Assembly: GCF_000769405.2 (NCBI RefSeq)
Contig: NZ_CP053439.1
Location: 124,001-188,000 of the forward strand
Direction of reading: 5' to 3'
DNA: 64,000 bases
From: Rhizobium brockwellii
Lineage (GTDB): Bacteria > Pseudomonadota > Alphaproteobacteria > Rhizobiales > Rhizobiaceae
The position numbers and the translations under genes are program-made. Of this stretch, positions 23,922 to 32,710 are shown piece after piece (the first letter of the stretch is position 1; every line of letters begins with the position of its first letter). Below the pieces are notes generated by a model. That model made no database searches and had not been told where the DNA came from. It saw nothing but the letters and a program-made list of their open reading frames with translations.

Positions 23922-25412
23922 TTAATGCGAAGCGGCCTCGCTTGGAACCGCCGCCCCTTCGCGCTTCTGGCCATGACCGACCGGGATCAGCCAGGTGGTG
24001 AAGAAGGTCAGCACAGCGACGACGACCACGCCCCAGAAGCTCCAGTGCAGGGCCGCATTGAAGATCGAGCGGATCGCCGGATCGGCGGCGAGCACGGAGA
24101 GCCCGGTCGGCTGGTTCAGCGCCTCGTGCAGGCCGGCCGCCGCCTCGCCGCTCGCATAGTGGTTGATCCCGGCATTGAGGATGGCGCCGAGCACGGTGGC
24201 GCCGAGCGTATTGCCGAGGCTGCGGGAAAAGATGATCGAGGCCGTAGCGCTGCCGCGCATCGACCACTCGACACTGTCCTGCACCAGCACGATGCTGGTG
24301 AGGCTGATGAGACCCATGCCGAAGCCCATGAAGAAGGAGCCGGCGCCGGCAACGATCGGCGAGCTTTCCTGTGTCAGGAACAACAGGAAACAGGCACCAA
24401 AGGGAAACATCAGGCTGCCGACGCGCAAGGTACGCTGGATGCCGAAGGCCCTGTAGAAACGGCCGGAGAGAATCACCGCCAAGGGCCAGCCGACAACGAG
24501 CATGGTGAGCGTGAACCCCGCGACAAGAGGCGAGCGGCCGAGCACGCCTTGCACATAGAGCGGCAGGATTGTCGAAAGCCCGATCAGCGCCATGCCGGCC
24601 AGCAGCGTCGCCGCATTGCTGGTCGCAATCAGCCTCCGGCTCCAGAGCGGGATCGAGATGATCGGCTCCGGCGCCCGCTTCTCCTGGGCGAGAAAGAGCA
24701 GGCCCGCGATCACGAAGACGGCGAAAAGCGAAATCAGGATCCAGGCGCTGGCATCGGTTTCCGTCAGCATGACGAGCAGTGCGACGATCGAGATCGAAAA
24801 CAGCACCGATCCGAGGTAATCGATCTTTGCCTGCTTGTGCGCCACGTCCTCCTTGAGGAAGATCATGAAGGCGATGATCGAGATGACGCCGATCGGCAGG
24901 TTGATCCAGAAGATCCAGGCCCAGGAGATGTTGTCGACGATGATGCCGCCGGCCAGCGGCCCGACGACAGCCGACGTCGCCCAGACGGTCGCCATCGCGC
25001 CCTGCACGCGGCCGCGCTCCTCGAGCTTGAAGAGATCGCCGATGATCGTCGTCGTCACCGGCTGGATGGCGCCGGCGCCCAGCCCCTGCAGCAGCCGGAA
25101 CAGCACCAGCGACATCATCGACCAGGCAAGCCCGCAGAGCAAAGAGCCGACCAGGAAGATCAGGATGCCGCCGATCAGCACCGGCTTGCGCCCGAAAATG
25201 TCGGAAAGCTTGCCGTAGATGACCGTCGTCGTCGACTGCGCCAGCAGGAAGGCCGAAAACACCCAACTGTAATAGGAAAAGCCGCCGAGCTCCCCGACGA
25301 TGCGCGGCATCGCGGTCGCCACGATCGTCGCCTCGATCGCCACCATGAAGGTCGCGAGCATGATGGTGGCGACGATAAGCACACGGTTCGAGCGTTGCGC
25401 TGCATTCGACAT
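23922..25412 (-). CDS. MFS drug efflux pump, DHA2 family (14 TM, EmrB/QacA type)
   Basis: 496-residue proton-driven exporter. Motif A is GKLSDIFGRKPVLIGG, motif C is in SAVVGPLAGGIIVDNISWAW with IFWINLPIG, and the N-terminal MLATFMVAIEATIVATAMPR is the DHA2 hallmark. About 14 hydrophobic segments are present. I chose ATG at 25412 (MSNAAQRSNRVLIVAT) with GAGGA just upstream; a frame to 25565 adds 51 hydrophilic residues without a better site. No adjacent EmrA-like membrane-fusion gene is seen, so it may act alone. Substrate unknown. Confidence 0.87.
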   Translation of the reverse strand: MSNAAQRSNRVLIVATIMLATFMVAIEATIVATAMPRIVGELGGFSYYSWVFSAFLLAQSTTTVIYGKLSDIFGRKPVLIGGILIFLVGSLLCGLAWSMMSLVLFRLLQGLGAGAIQPVTTTIIGDLFKLEERGRVQGAMATVWATSAVVGPLAGGIIVDNISWAWIFWINLPIGVISIIAFMIFLKEDVAHKQAKIDYLGSVLFSISIVALLVMLTETDASAWILISLFAVFVIAGLLFLAQEKRAPEPIISIPLWSRRLIATSNAATLLAGMALIGLSTILPLYVQGVLGRSPLVAGFTLTMLVVGWPLAVILSGRFYRAFGIQRTLRVGSLMFPFGACFLLFLTQESSPIVAGAGSFFMGFGMGLISLTSIVLVQDSVEWSMRGSATASIIFSRSLGNTLGATVLGAILNAGINHYASGEAAAGLHEALNQPTGLSVLAADPAIRSIFNAALHWSFWGVVVVAVLTFFTTWLIPVGHGQKREGAAVPSEAASH

Positions 25413-25669
25413 GACGATCCTCTTCGGGTGCTCCGCAGATGCCGGAAATATCGGCAGGCTGGCGAGATGTGGGGCGATGCGCCGCTTGCGGAGTGATGCC
25501 CGCTCTTTTACGTCCTCAGGGCTGAACGGTAAAGCAGTCCGCGACCGGTTTCTGTCGGCAGCCATTGTTTTCGCGTGATGTCAGGGAAGTTTCGGCCGAA
25601 AGCGCAGGCCCGGCGCCATTCCGCTCCGGGCCCTTCATTCTGTCAGGAAGGCGAACAATCACCTCATCC

Positions 25670-26062
25670 TCATTGCGGGCATGCCTCGCCCTGCGAGCCG
25701 GTATCCGCGCTTCCGCTGGTGCAACCCGGCGTTTGCTGCAGGTTGGGATTGACCCCGCCGGGATTGATCGTGCTGCGGCCGCTATTGAGATTGACGCCGC
25801 CATTGCCGGTGGTGCTGCCGGTGGTGCCGGAATCGGTGCCGACAGACCCTGTGCCTGTTGCACCGCCGCCGACAGACCCAGTGCCAGCCGACCCGGCCCC
25901 GGCGGAACCGGCGCCCGAACTCCCCGATCCGCCTATAATCGGTGCCACCGAAAGCCGCCCATTGGCATCCGCACCCCCGGCCGTCTGCGCCAGCGCCGGG
26001 CCGGCCAGGCCGATCGAAAGCAGTGATATCGCGATGAACTTGCAGGACATGATTTTCTCCAT
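25670..26062 (-). CDS. Secreted Gly/Ser/Thr-rich low-complexity protein
   Basis: 130-residue exported protein. MEKIMSCKFIAISLLSIGLA followed by GPALA-QTAGG is a signal peptide. The mature part is low complexity: repeats of the type GSAGAGS, GSVGGGA, TGTGSVG and GSTTGNGG fill residues about 45-90. The C-terminus has two cysteines (PGCTSGS and EACPQ) that could form a disulfide. Start at 26062; an ATG five codons later is also possible. I recognise no family. It stands alone between the efflux pump and the toxin-antitoxin module. Confidence 0.6.
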   Translation of the reverse strand: MEKIMSCKFIAISLLSIGLAGPALAQTAGGADANGRLSVAPIIGGSGSSGAGSAGAGSAGTGSVGGGATGTGSVGTDSGTTGSTTGNGGVNLNSGRSTINPGGVNPNLQQTPGCTSGSADTGSQGEACPQ

Positions 26063-26277
26063 GCTTGTTGTCTCACGGGAGGAAACCGGCACGGGGGTGG
26101 CATTGTTCCTGTCGGGGTTGCGGTTTTCACGGCCGTTTGATTGGGGCAGATAATGGCGCTTGGGGGGACTACTGGACCTGTATCTCCATGATGGGCAGAG
26201 AATCGGGCTGTCGAGGCTCGAAACTTTGTTTAAAGGCCAGATCGGCCGCAGCGTCCGAATTGGTTGGATCGTGCTTG

Positions 26278-26601
26278 CTAAGCAGATCGACGCGCGTCCT
26301 CGTGTGTATCTGAATCATCCACACGCGTCGCTGTCAGCTTGTATCCAAGAGCTGCGGCAACACCGATAAGCGTCGAGAGTTTTGGGTCGCCTTTTTCACT
26401 GAGAGATTTGTACAGAGCCTCGCGGGTAACGCCGGCATCCCGGGCGACTTGTGACATGCCACGAGCTTTCGCAACAACGCCCAATGCGTGCGCAATATAA
26501 CCTGCGTCACCGCTTTCAAACGCATCTTCAATGAGATGGGTCTGAGATTCCTCGGTATCCAGAAACTCGGTTGCGTCAAAAGGGATGATTTCAAGCGCCA
26601 T
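26278..26601 (-). CDS. HTH antitoxin of a type II toxin-antitoxin pair
   Basis: 107-residue antitoxin of the addiction-module antidote family. The N-terminal FDATEFLDTEESQTHLIEDA is typical, followed by a Cro/C1-type HTH (ALGVVAKARGMSQVARDAGV, TREALYKSLSEKGDPKLSTL) and a charged tail. Start ATG 26601 lies one base after the toxin stop, with AAGGAG inside the toxin's last codons, so the two are coupled. Toxin-first order is as in HigBA and related modules. It would neutralise the partner and repress the shared promoter. Confidence 0.85.
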   Translation of the reverse strand: MALEIIPFDATEFLDTEESQTHLIEDAFESGDAGYIAHALGVVAKARGMSQVARDAGVTREALYKSLSEKGDPKLSTLIGVAAALGYKLTATRVDDSDTHEDARRSA

Positions 26602-26602
26602 C

Positions 26603-26968
26603 TCATATCTCCTTGGACATTTCGATTGCTCGCTTGATGTCCCGCTCCTGGCTGCCCTTGTCGCCCCCGCACAGGAGAATAACGACAACGCTGCCCTGCA
26701 TTGCAAAATACAAACGATACCCAGGACCGTAGTCGAGCCTCAATTCCCCGATGCCATCGAAGAATTTGTGGTCTCCCAAATTGCCAGCCTCCGCACGAAC
26801 GATGCGCGCAACAATTCGGTCTCTCGCATTCCGGTCCTTCAGCTTACGTAGCCATTTCTGGAATTCGACTGTCTGGAGAACCGTGTATTTCTGTGAACTA
26901 TAGTTAACACCCTCCCGCGAGTAGTCAACTTTTTGTTGACCGGAGTGCTGAGACGGCCCTCCTGTCAT
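26603..26968 (-). CDS. RelE/HigB-like toxin of a type II toxin-antitoxin pair
   Basis: The recognisable toxin domain begins at KYTVLQTVEFQKWLRKLKDR and continues RIVARIVRAEAGNLGDHKFF, GIGELRLDYGPGYRLYFAMQ and VVILLCGGDKGSQERDIKRA. This is the Gp49-like/RelE-family addiction-module killer pattern, an mRNA interferase-like fold. The only in-frame start upstream is ATG 26968, overlapping the preceding gene's stop by ATGA, which adds 27 unusual residues encoded across two palindromes that look like an operator. The true start is therefore uncertain. Length from 26968 is 121 residues against about 95-100 in the family. Confidence 0.8.
   Translation of the reverse strand: MTGGPSQHSGQQKVDYSREGVNYSSQKYTVLQTVEFQKWLRKLKDRNARDRIVARIVRAEAGNLGDHKFFDGIGELRLDYGPGYRLYFAMQGSVVVILLCGGDKGSQERDIKRAIEMSKEI
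26893..26940. promoter_or_regulatory. Two palindromes at the 5' end of the toxin gene
   Basis: GTGAACTATAGTTAAC (26893-26908, 7 of 8 pairs) and GTCAAC-TTTTT-GTTGAC (26924-26940, perfect 6-bp arms). On the minus strand a TTGACT about 17 bases before AACTAT could serve as -35 and -10. Together they look like an autoregulated toxin-antitoxin promoter inside or just before the toxin frame. Confidence 0.5.
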
Positions 26969-27438
26969 TCGTCATCCATCAAGAGAAACTCCCGCGCCGC
27001 CTGAGGGCAGAGGAGCTTGAACTGCTTGATCAGCGGCGGCATGCCTGAGGCGCACGACACATCTGCGTCCTCTGGTAATGGAAAAGTGACACGCAGCGGT
27101 TCTCCACGAGGAGGAACGAAGGAAAGGGTGCCTTCGATGCAATTGGCGGTGGAGCGGTAGGTGTCTTTCCCATTCGCTTTTGTATACGTCGCCACGCACT
27201 GCTTTACAGTAAGTTTGCCGCCATGGGCTGTTGTCTCCCATCCTGGGTCTCGCTTGCAATATTCCTGGAAGTCGGCCCGAGTGACCTTTCCTTCCATAAC
27301 TGCAGTGCTTGAATCGATGCCGGTCTTGCTGACAAGCGTTCCATTCCATCCGGCACAGGAGGCGAGAGGGAAGTCTGCTGCCTGTGCAGCGGAAAAGCTA
27401 AATGTGAAAAGCGCGATGCTTAAAAGCGATGTCCTCAT
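26965..27438 (-). CDS. Secreted hypothetical protein
   Basis: 157-residue protein with a clear signal peptide (MRTSLLSIALFTFSFSAAQA, then ADFPLA). The mature part has six Cys (SCAGW, YCKRD, QCVAT, NCIEG, SCASG, LCPQA), consistent with a disulfide-bonded periplasmic protein. Start ATG 27438 is supported by a near-ideal TAGGAGGATCT just upstream; longer frames run into the tRNA-Thr gene. I do not recognise a family. Its stop overlaps the ATG assigned to the toxin, so it may drive expression of the toxin-antitoxin pair. Confidence 0.7.
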   Translation of the reverse strand: MRTSLLSIALFTFSFSAAQAADFPLASCAGWNGTLVSKTGIDSSTAVMEGKVTRADFQEYCKRDPGWETTAHGGKLTVKQCVATYTKANGKDTYRSTANCIEGTLSFVPPRGEPLRVTFPLPEDADVSCASGMPPLIKQFKLLCPQAAREFLLMDDE

Positions 27439-27632
27439 AGATCCTCCTAATCGCAAACCTGCTCTCGTTCGATAGATATCGGTCGCGCATATGTAGGTGA
27501 AGGGCAGCCCAACCGCCTTGAGTGAAATAGCGCTCAAGCTGTTGAGGCTTTGCCTGCCGAATGGCCAAAGGTGGACGCAGAATTTTAAGAGAGGCTTAAA
27601 ATGCGGGGTTTCAGCACGCGATGAAAGAAAAA

Positions 27633-27708
27633 TGGTGCCGCTTGCAGGACTCGAACCTGCGACCCCATCATTACGAATGATGTGCTCTACCACCTGAGCT
27701 AAAGCGGC
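27633..27708 (-). tRNA. tRNA-Thr (anticodon CGT)
   Basis: 76-base cloverleaf on the minus strand. The acceptor stem is GCCGCTT / AAGCGGC with discriminator A and encoded CCA, the D-loop is AGGTGGTAGA, the anticodon stem ATCAT / ATGAT encloses TTCGTAA (anticodon CGT, reads ACG), and the T-arm contains GGTTCGAACC. All stems pair. No integrase or repeated tRNA end is seen next to it. Confidence 0.95.
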
Positions 27709-27828
27709 CCCTCACGGCCGAAGCATGCGGCCTGCGATTTGCATGGCGCTGATACAGCCATTGTTGGAAGATTTCAAGCACCCTGTCATGGCTTTGGCAA
27801 AAAAGAGGGGAGGGACGGCAAGGGCGCC

Positions 27829-28788
27829 TCAGAGCGCCAGCCGGGTGCGCGCCGCCTTGTATTCGGCCTCCAGCCGGTCGACGAGTTTGGCCACCGGCTC
27901 GACCGCCTTGATGGCGCTGATGCCCTGGCCGCTGCCCCATATGTCCTTCCAGGCCTTGGCGCCGCCGACGGCCTGCTCGAAATCCATCTTCGAGACATCG
28001 GCTAAGGGGAGATTGTCGGGGTCCATGCCGGCCGCCACGATCGAGGGTTTGAGATAGTTGCCGTGCACGCCGGTGAAATAGTTGGAATAGACGATATCGC
28101 TGGCGGCCCCTTCGACGATCGCCTGCTTGTAGGCGTCCGCGGCGCGCGCCTCTTCAGTGGCGATGAAGGGCGAGCCGATATAGGCCATGTCGGCGCCCAT
28201 CGCTTCTGCGGCAAGGATGGCGCCGCCCGTGGCGATGGCGCCGGCGAGCAGCAGCGGCCCGTCGAACCATTCACGGATTTCCTGGACGAGCGCAAAAGGA
28301 GAAAGCGTGCCGGCATGGCCGCCGGCGCCGGCCGCCACCGCGATCAGCCCGTCGGCGCCCTTGCGGATCGCCGAATGGGCATGGCGGTTATTGATTATGT
28401 CATGCAGCACGATGCCGCCATAGGAATGCACGGCGGCATTGACCTCCGGCACGGCGCCGAGCGAGGAGATGACGATCGGCACCTTGTATTTGACGCAGAG
28501 CGAGAGGTCATGCTCCAGCCGCTTGTTCGACATGTGGACGATCTGGTTGACGGCAAAGGGCGCGGCCGGCCGGTCCGGATGGGCGGCGTCGTGGCGGGCA
28601 AGCTCCTCGGTAATCTCCGCCAGCCATTCGTCGAGCTGGCTTTCCGGCCGGGCGTTCAGCGCCGGAAATGCTCCGACGATGCCCGCCTTGCATTGCGCCA
28701 GCGTCAGCGCCGGGTGCGAGATGATGAACAGCGGCGAGCCGATGACCGGCAGTCTCAATCTGTCCTTGAGGATCGGGGGCAGGGCCAT
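27829..28788 (-). CDS. NAD(P)H-dependent flavin oxidoreductase/nitronate monooxygenase
   Basis: 319-residue FMN-binding TIM barrel of the 2-nitropropane dioxygenase family. Supporting strings are MALPPILKDRLRLPVIGSPL, KAGIVGAFPALNARP, VISSLGAVPEV, ADGLIAVAAGAGGHAGTLSP, LLLAGAIATGGAILAAEAMG and GADMAYIGSPFIATEEA. GAGGHAG and GAIATG are the phosphate-binding loops for FMN. Family members oxidise nitronates or act as enoyl reductases. Start ATG 28788. A perfect 24-base inverted repeat 15 bases upstream suggests specific regulation, possibly tied to acyl-CoA or branched-chain catabolism. Confidence 0.87.
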   Translation of the reverse strand: MALPPILKDRLRLPVIGSPLFIISHPALTLAQCKAGIVGAFPALNARPESQLDEWLAEITEELARHDAAHPDRPAAPFAVNQIVHMSNKRLEHDLSLCVKYKVPIVISSLGAVPEVNAAVHSYGGIVLHDIINNRHAHSAIRKGADGLIAVAAGAGGHAGTLSPFALVQEIREWFDGPLLLAGAIATGGAILAAEAMGADMAYIGSPFIATEEARAADAYKQAIVEGAASDIVYSNYFTGVHGNYLKPSIVAAGMDPDNLPLADVSKMDFEQAVGGAKAWKDIWGSGQGISAIKAVEPVAKLVDRLEAEYKAARTRLAL

Positions 28789-28802
28789 GGGTCACCACTT
28801 CC

Positions 28803-28826
28803 ATTGACGTTTACGAAAACGTCAAT
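28803..28826. promoter_or_regulatory. Perfect inverted repeat upstream of the flavin oxidoreductase gene
   Basis: ATTGACGTTT (28803-28812) and AAACGTCAAT (28817-28826), separated by ACGA, form a perfect 10-bp-arm palindrome just upstream of the gene. It resembles operators of regulators of acyl-CoA and branched-chain catabolism (LiuR-like TTGACGTTTACG patterns). The regulator itself is not in the window. Confidence 0.6.
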
Positions 28827-29074
28827 CTCATAACAGAGATGAAAAGGCGATAAAAGAGCGGCTGCCATGCCTTCGTCGATTTCAGCCCGAATATATACGT
28901 CCGAGAAAGCTAATAGAATAAGGCCCGCAAGCGGTGAAACCTGCCGATATCCCCGCCGATCGATGGCCGCCACCCTCGCAAGGCTTGCGGTTTGCCGCAC
29001 TTGACGCTACCGAATTTTGATGGAGAACGGCGGGGATTGCAGTCCGATGCCGAATTCAAGGTGAAGGACTGAAT

Positions 29075-30259
29075 GTGAGCGGATTAGAAACGGCCATCAG
29101 AACGGCGCTCGAGAATTCCGATCGCGATAATCCGGAGGTTCGAGCGAGGATCTATCAGTCGGCCCGCCAGGCGCTGGAAGCCGGCCTGCGCAAGCAGGAT
29201 ATCACCGACACCGAAGTCGTCGCCCATCACCGCCACCGCCTGGAAAGCACCATCCACGCCATCGAAGGCGAGGAGCGCGACCGCCTTCACCCCCGCCAGA
29301 GGCCGCCTGAAGTACCCGTGCCGCCGGTCGTGGAAATGCCGGCGCCGCCGGTTCACCAGGCCGAAGCCGATGAGTTCGATGGCCCGATGGTGTCAGGCGA
29401 GACCCGCGCACCTGAGGTTATGCACCGCGGCGACGAGTCCAGCCTCGACGACGTGCATGCCGGCAATACAGATCATCTGGCCGCCGCCCCCGTCGGCGAG
29501 GAGCGGCTTGCCCGCGGTCAGCGCGCCACCAATATGGATTTCCGCCCGGAGCGGGCCGCAGGCCGTCGCAAGCCGCGCAAATTCTTTTCGAGGCTGCTCG
29601 TCTGGTGCGTGCTGCTGGCCTTCATCGGCATCGGCGCCTGGTGGGCGCATACGTCGGGCCTATTGATGTCGGCGGCCGAGCGCGACACCAGCGTCGCCAA
29701 TCCGCCGGCAAGCACCCAGCCGGAGGATTTTACCGGCAATGACGACAGCGCCGGGAATGCGGGTTCTCACACCGATGAGCCGGTGACCATCGATCCGCAG
29801 AACAGTTTCTCGGCCGATTGGATCCCGCTGTTCAAGCCTGAGGACGCCGACAAGATCCAGAGCGGCCCGCGGGCGCGCACCGAGAAAATCGCCGAGAATG
29901 ACGGTCCCGCTGTCCGGCTGATTTCCGAAAGCGGTGCGGCCGATGGCAATGTCTCGATCAGCGTGCCGCCATCGGTGCTGCAGCAGCTGGCCGGCAAATC
30001 CTCGACGATCGCGCTGACGCTGCAGTCCACCACCGACGAGCCGACCCAGATCACCGTCGAGTGCAATTTCCAGACGCTCGGCAATTGCGCCCGCCATCGC
30101 TTCACCGTCACCCGGGAAAAGTCGGATGCGCTGCTGCAGGTGAAGTTCGACCGCTCGCTGGCGCCGAATTCGCCGGGCACGCTGACGATCAACAGCGATC
30201 TCGACGGCAAGGCGCGCGGCATCAACCTCTTCGCCATCCGCATCCTGCCGGGGCAGTGA
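29075..30259 (+). CDS. Single-pass membrane protein with C-terminal beta-rich domain, unknown function
   Basis: 394-residue protein with three parts: a cytoplasmic N-terminal helical segment (1-70: SGLETAIRTALENSDRDNPE, VRARIYQSARQALEAGLRKQ), a Pro/Glu-rich linker (70-165) ending in a basic stretch RRKPRKFFSR, and one transmembrane helix (about 170-192, LLVWCVLLAFIGIGAWWA). The periplasmic C-terminal domain (about 245-394) has strands typical of a jelly-roll (STIALTLQSTTDEPTQITVE, TLTINSDLDGKARGINLFAI). The start is GTG 29075; the ATG two bases earlier is out of frame and stops at once. I recognise no named family. It stands alone, convergent with ppk2. Confidence 0.7.
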   Translation: MSGLETAIRTALENSDRDNPEVRARIYQSARQALEAGLRKQDITDTEVVAHHRHRLESTIHAIEGEERDRLHPRQRPPEVPVPPVVEMPAPPVHQAEADEFDGPMVSGETRAPEVMHRGDESSLDDVHAGNTDHLAAAPVGEERLARGQRATNMDFRPERAAGRRKPRKFFSRLLVWCVLLAFIGIGAWWAHTSGLLMSAAERDTSVANPPASTQPEDFTGNDDSAGNAGSHTDEPVTIDPQNSFSADWIPLFKPEDADKIQSGPRARTEKIAENDGPAVRLISESGAADGNVSISVPPSVLQQLAGKSSTIALTLQSTTDEPTQITVECNFQTLGNCARHRFTVTREKSDALLQVKFDRSLAPNSPGTLTINSDLDGKARGINLFAIRILPGQ

Positions 30260-30344
30260 TCCCGGTCCCGGTGGAGCCGGTGGCCCGGTCCCGGCAGAGC
30301 CGGTGGCCCCGGCTTCGATTGCGGGCCAGCCTGTTCGGAAAGCC

Positions 30345-31226
30345 CTATTTCAGGAAGCCTAGCCCTGAGCCGATGATCTCCTCGTCGACCGTTCCCAGCA
30401 CTTTTTTGTCCTTACCGTCATAATCCATCTTGTTCAGCATGTGGCGGATGAGCTCAAGGCGCGCCCGCCGCTTGTCATTGGCGCGGATCACCGTCCAGGG
30501 CGCGAAATCCGTATGGGTTTCCTTCAGCATCCGGTTGCGCTTGTCGCTGTAGTCGTCCCATTTGGTCAGGGCGGCGATGTCCATCGACGACAGTTTCCAG
30601 ACTTTCAGCGGATCGTGCCGGCGGTCGTGGAAACGCTTGAGCTGCATCTCGCGGCCGATATCGAGATAGAATTTGAAGAAGAAGATGCCCTCATGGGCGA
30701 TGATCTTTTCGAGCTGCGGCGTCTGCTTGAGGAAATCCTCATATTGCTGCGGCGTGCAGAAACCCATGACAGGCTCGACGCCGGCGCGGTTGTACCAGGA
30801 GCGGTCGAACAGCACGAATTCGCCAGCGGTCGGAAACTGCGCCACATAACGCTGGAAATACCATTGCCCCTGTTCGCGCTCGGTCGGCTTGGTCAGTGCC
30901 ACGACGCGGGCAAGGCGCGGGTTCATACGCGCCGAAGAGGCCGAGATCGTGCCGCCCTTGCCGGCCGCATCGCGGCCCTCGAACAGCGCCATCACCCGCT
31001 TGCCGGTCGCCTGCAGCCAGAACTGCACCTTGACGAGTTCGATCTGCAGCTTCTCCAGCTCCTCCAGATAGTCCTCTTCCTTGAGCTTCTTCTTGTAAGG
31101 GAAGTCGCCGGATTCCAGCGCGTGCTCGTCCACCCAGTTCGGCAGGGCGGGGTCGTCGACATCGAAGGTGCGTTTCTTGCCGCGGATCTCCAGCTCCACG
31201 GCCCTGTTTTCGACGTCCTCGTCCAT
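30345..31226 (-). CDS. ppk2: Polyphosphate kinase 2
   Basis: 293-residue PPK2-family enzyme that transfers phosphate between polyphosphate and nucleotides. Walker A is GRDAAGKGG, Walker B is [20 protein letters not shown], and the lid has [15 protein letters not shown]. The N-terminal extension [20 protein letters not shown] fits class I PPK2 (short, one domain). I chose ATG 31226 because GAGGAGG precedes it; a frame to 31271 is open but lacks a site. It is divergent from phoR, 147 bases away, so polyphosphate metabolism sits beside the phosphate-starvation regulon. Whether PhoB controls it cannot be told; I see no full Pho box in the gap. Confidence 0.9.
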   Translation of the reverse strand: MDEDVENRAVELEIRGKKRTFDVDDPALPNWVDEHALESGDFPYKKKLKEEDYLEELEKLQIELVKVQFWLQATGKRVMALFEGRDAAGKGGTISASSARMNPRLARVVALTKPTEREQGQWYFQRYVAQFPTAGEFVLFDRSWYNRAGVEPVMGFCTPQQYEDFLKQTPQLEKIIAHEGIFFFKFYLDIGREMQLKRFHDRRHDPLKVWKLSSMDIAALTKWDDYSDKRNRMLKETHTDFAPWTVIRANDKRRARLELIRHMLNKMDYDGKDKKVLGTVDEEIIGSGLGFLK

Positions 31227-31373
31227 ATCAGCCTCCTCAGCCCGATCGCTTCTCGTCCTCCAAGCGAACATATTTACCGTTGAAAATCAAATCTCTCGCG
31301 GCCGGCCGGCAATTTTTCATGGGTTTCGGCTGCTGCCTTTCGCTTGGGACGCGGCAACCCGAAAACTTCTGTC

Positions 31374-32693
31374 ATGAATTGCCGCTATCAGGCAGAGTTC
31401 AATATAACGAAAAACGAATCGACGCCGCGAGGGCACTTGCCAGACGAAACTCCATGGAGAAAAAGCCTGTTGGCGCGCATAAGGCGCGAACGGCCGGTGC
31501 TGCTTGCGGCGATCCTCAGCGCGCTCGCCGCGCTTGCCGCCGGCATGAACAAGTGGGTTGTGCTCGCCCTGCTGCTTGTGATGATCCTCACCGCGCTCTT
31601 CAATGAGGCGCCCGTCATCGAGGCAGAACCCGCCCTGCCGGTGGAAATCAAGCCGGAGGCGCCGCCAAGCCGCCTGCCGGAAGTTTCCGCCACACTTTCG
31701 GGCCTCGATATCCCCGTCATGCTGCTGTCGGAAGACGCCTCGGTGCTCTTCCAGAACCGCGCTGCCGAAAAGGCCTTCGGCGAGGTGGCGCTCGGCGCCC
31801 ATATATCGGCCCGTATGCGTTCGCCCGGCGTGCTCGACATGGTGCGCGAAACCATCGCCACCAACGCGCCGAACCAGATCGAGCATTCCGAGCGGCTGCC
31901 CTCCGAGCGCGTCTATATCGTGCGCAGCGCCCCCATTGAATTCGCCGCTGAGGACGGTCCGCGTGAGCGCTATTTCATCCTCTCCTTCCGCGATATATCT
32001 GAGGTCCGCCGCATCGACCGCATGCGCTCGGATTTCGTCGCCAATGCCAGCCATGAGCTGCGCACGCCGCTTGCCTCGCTGCGCGGCTTCATCGAGACCA
32101 TCCAGGGACCGGCGAAGAACGATCTGAAGGCGCAGGCGCGTTTCCTCAACATCATGCTCGATCAGGCGACGCGCATGAGCAGGCTGGTCGACGACCTGCT
32201 GTCGCTCTCCCGCCTGGAGCTGAAATCGCACATCGCGCCGGATGAGAAGATCGATCTGGTGCCGCTGCTCGGCCATGTCAGGGATTCGCTGGTGCCACTG
32301 GCAAAGGACGTCGGCGTCGACATCAACCTGCATTTGCCGGAAGGCAAGGTCGAGGTGCTGGGAGACCGCGACGAACTTGTCCAGGTCTTCGAGAACCTGA
32401 TGGAAAATGCCTGTAAATACGGCCAGGAGGGCGAGGTCGTCGACGTCTGGGTGAAGAACGGCGCCGGCCAGCCGGTCGAGGTCAGCATCGTCGACAAGGG
32501 GCCGGGCATTCCGGCCGAGCATGTGCCGCGCCTGACCGAGCGCTTCTACCGCGTCAGCATCGAGGACAGCCGCTCGAAAAAGGGCACCGGCCTCGGCCTT
32601 GCCATCGTCAAACACATCCTCACCCGCCACCGGGCGCGACTGATCGTCAAGTCGGAAGTCGGCAAGGGCACCGATTTTACGGTGCGCTTCTGA
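31374..32693 (+). CDS. phoR: Phosphate regulon sensor histidine kinase PhoR
   Basis: 439-residue membrane sensor kinase. Hydrophobic segments PVLLAAILSALAALAAGMN and WVVLALLLVMILTALF form a short two-pass anchor. A PAS-like domain follows (about 105-215: PEVSATLSGLDIPVMLLSED, FQNRAAEKAFGE), then the H-box FVANASHELRTPLASLRGF, the N-box ENLMENACKYG and the G-boxes VDKGPGIP and GTGLGLAIV. ATG 31374 overlaps a TGTCATGAAT half Pho box, and a TTG at 31437 (GAGGG upstream) would give 418 residues, nearer the usual size, so the start is uncertain. It pairs with PhoB at 39005 across the pst operon. Confidence 0.9.
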   Translation: MNCRYQAEFNITKNESTPRGHLPDETPWRKSLLARIRRERPVLLAAILSALAALAAGMNKWVVLALLLVMILTALFNEAPVIEAEPALPVEIKPEAPPSRLPEVSATLSGLDIPVMLLSEDASVLFQNRAAEKAFGEVALGAHISARMRSPGVLDMVRETIATNAPNQIEHSERLPSERVYIVRSAPIEFAAEDGPRERYFILSFRDISEVRRIDRMRSDFVANASHELRTPLASLRGFIETIQGPAKNDLKAQARFLNIMLDQATRMSRLVDDLLSLSRLELKSHIAPDEKIDLVPLLGHVRDSLVPLAKDVGVDINLHLPEGKVEVLGDRDELVQVFENLMENACKYGQEGEVVDVWVKNGAGQPVEVSIVDKGPGIPAEHVPRLTERFYRVSIEDSRSKKGTGLGLAIVKHILTRHRARLIVKSEVGKGTDFTVRF

Positions 32694-32710
32694 CGTATGT
32701 GTCGCGTGAG

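Noticed and set aside
23281-25266. Apparent 661-residue fusion of a P-loop kinase with an N-terminal 470-residue extension
   Set aside because: The extension is another frame of the efflux pump gene; only the last 188 codons, from ATG 23847, are credible.
27633-27708. tRNA-Thr as a second island attachment site
   Set aside because: No repeated 3' tRNA fragment or integrase gene was found nearby.
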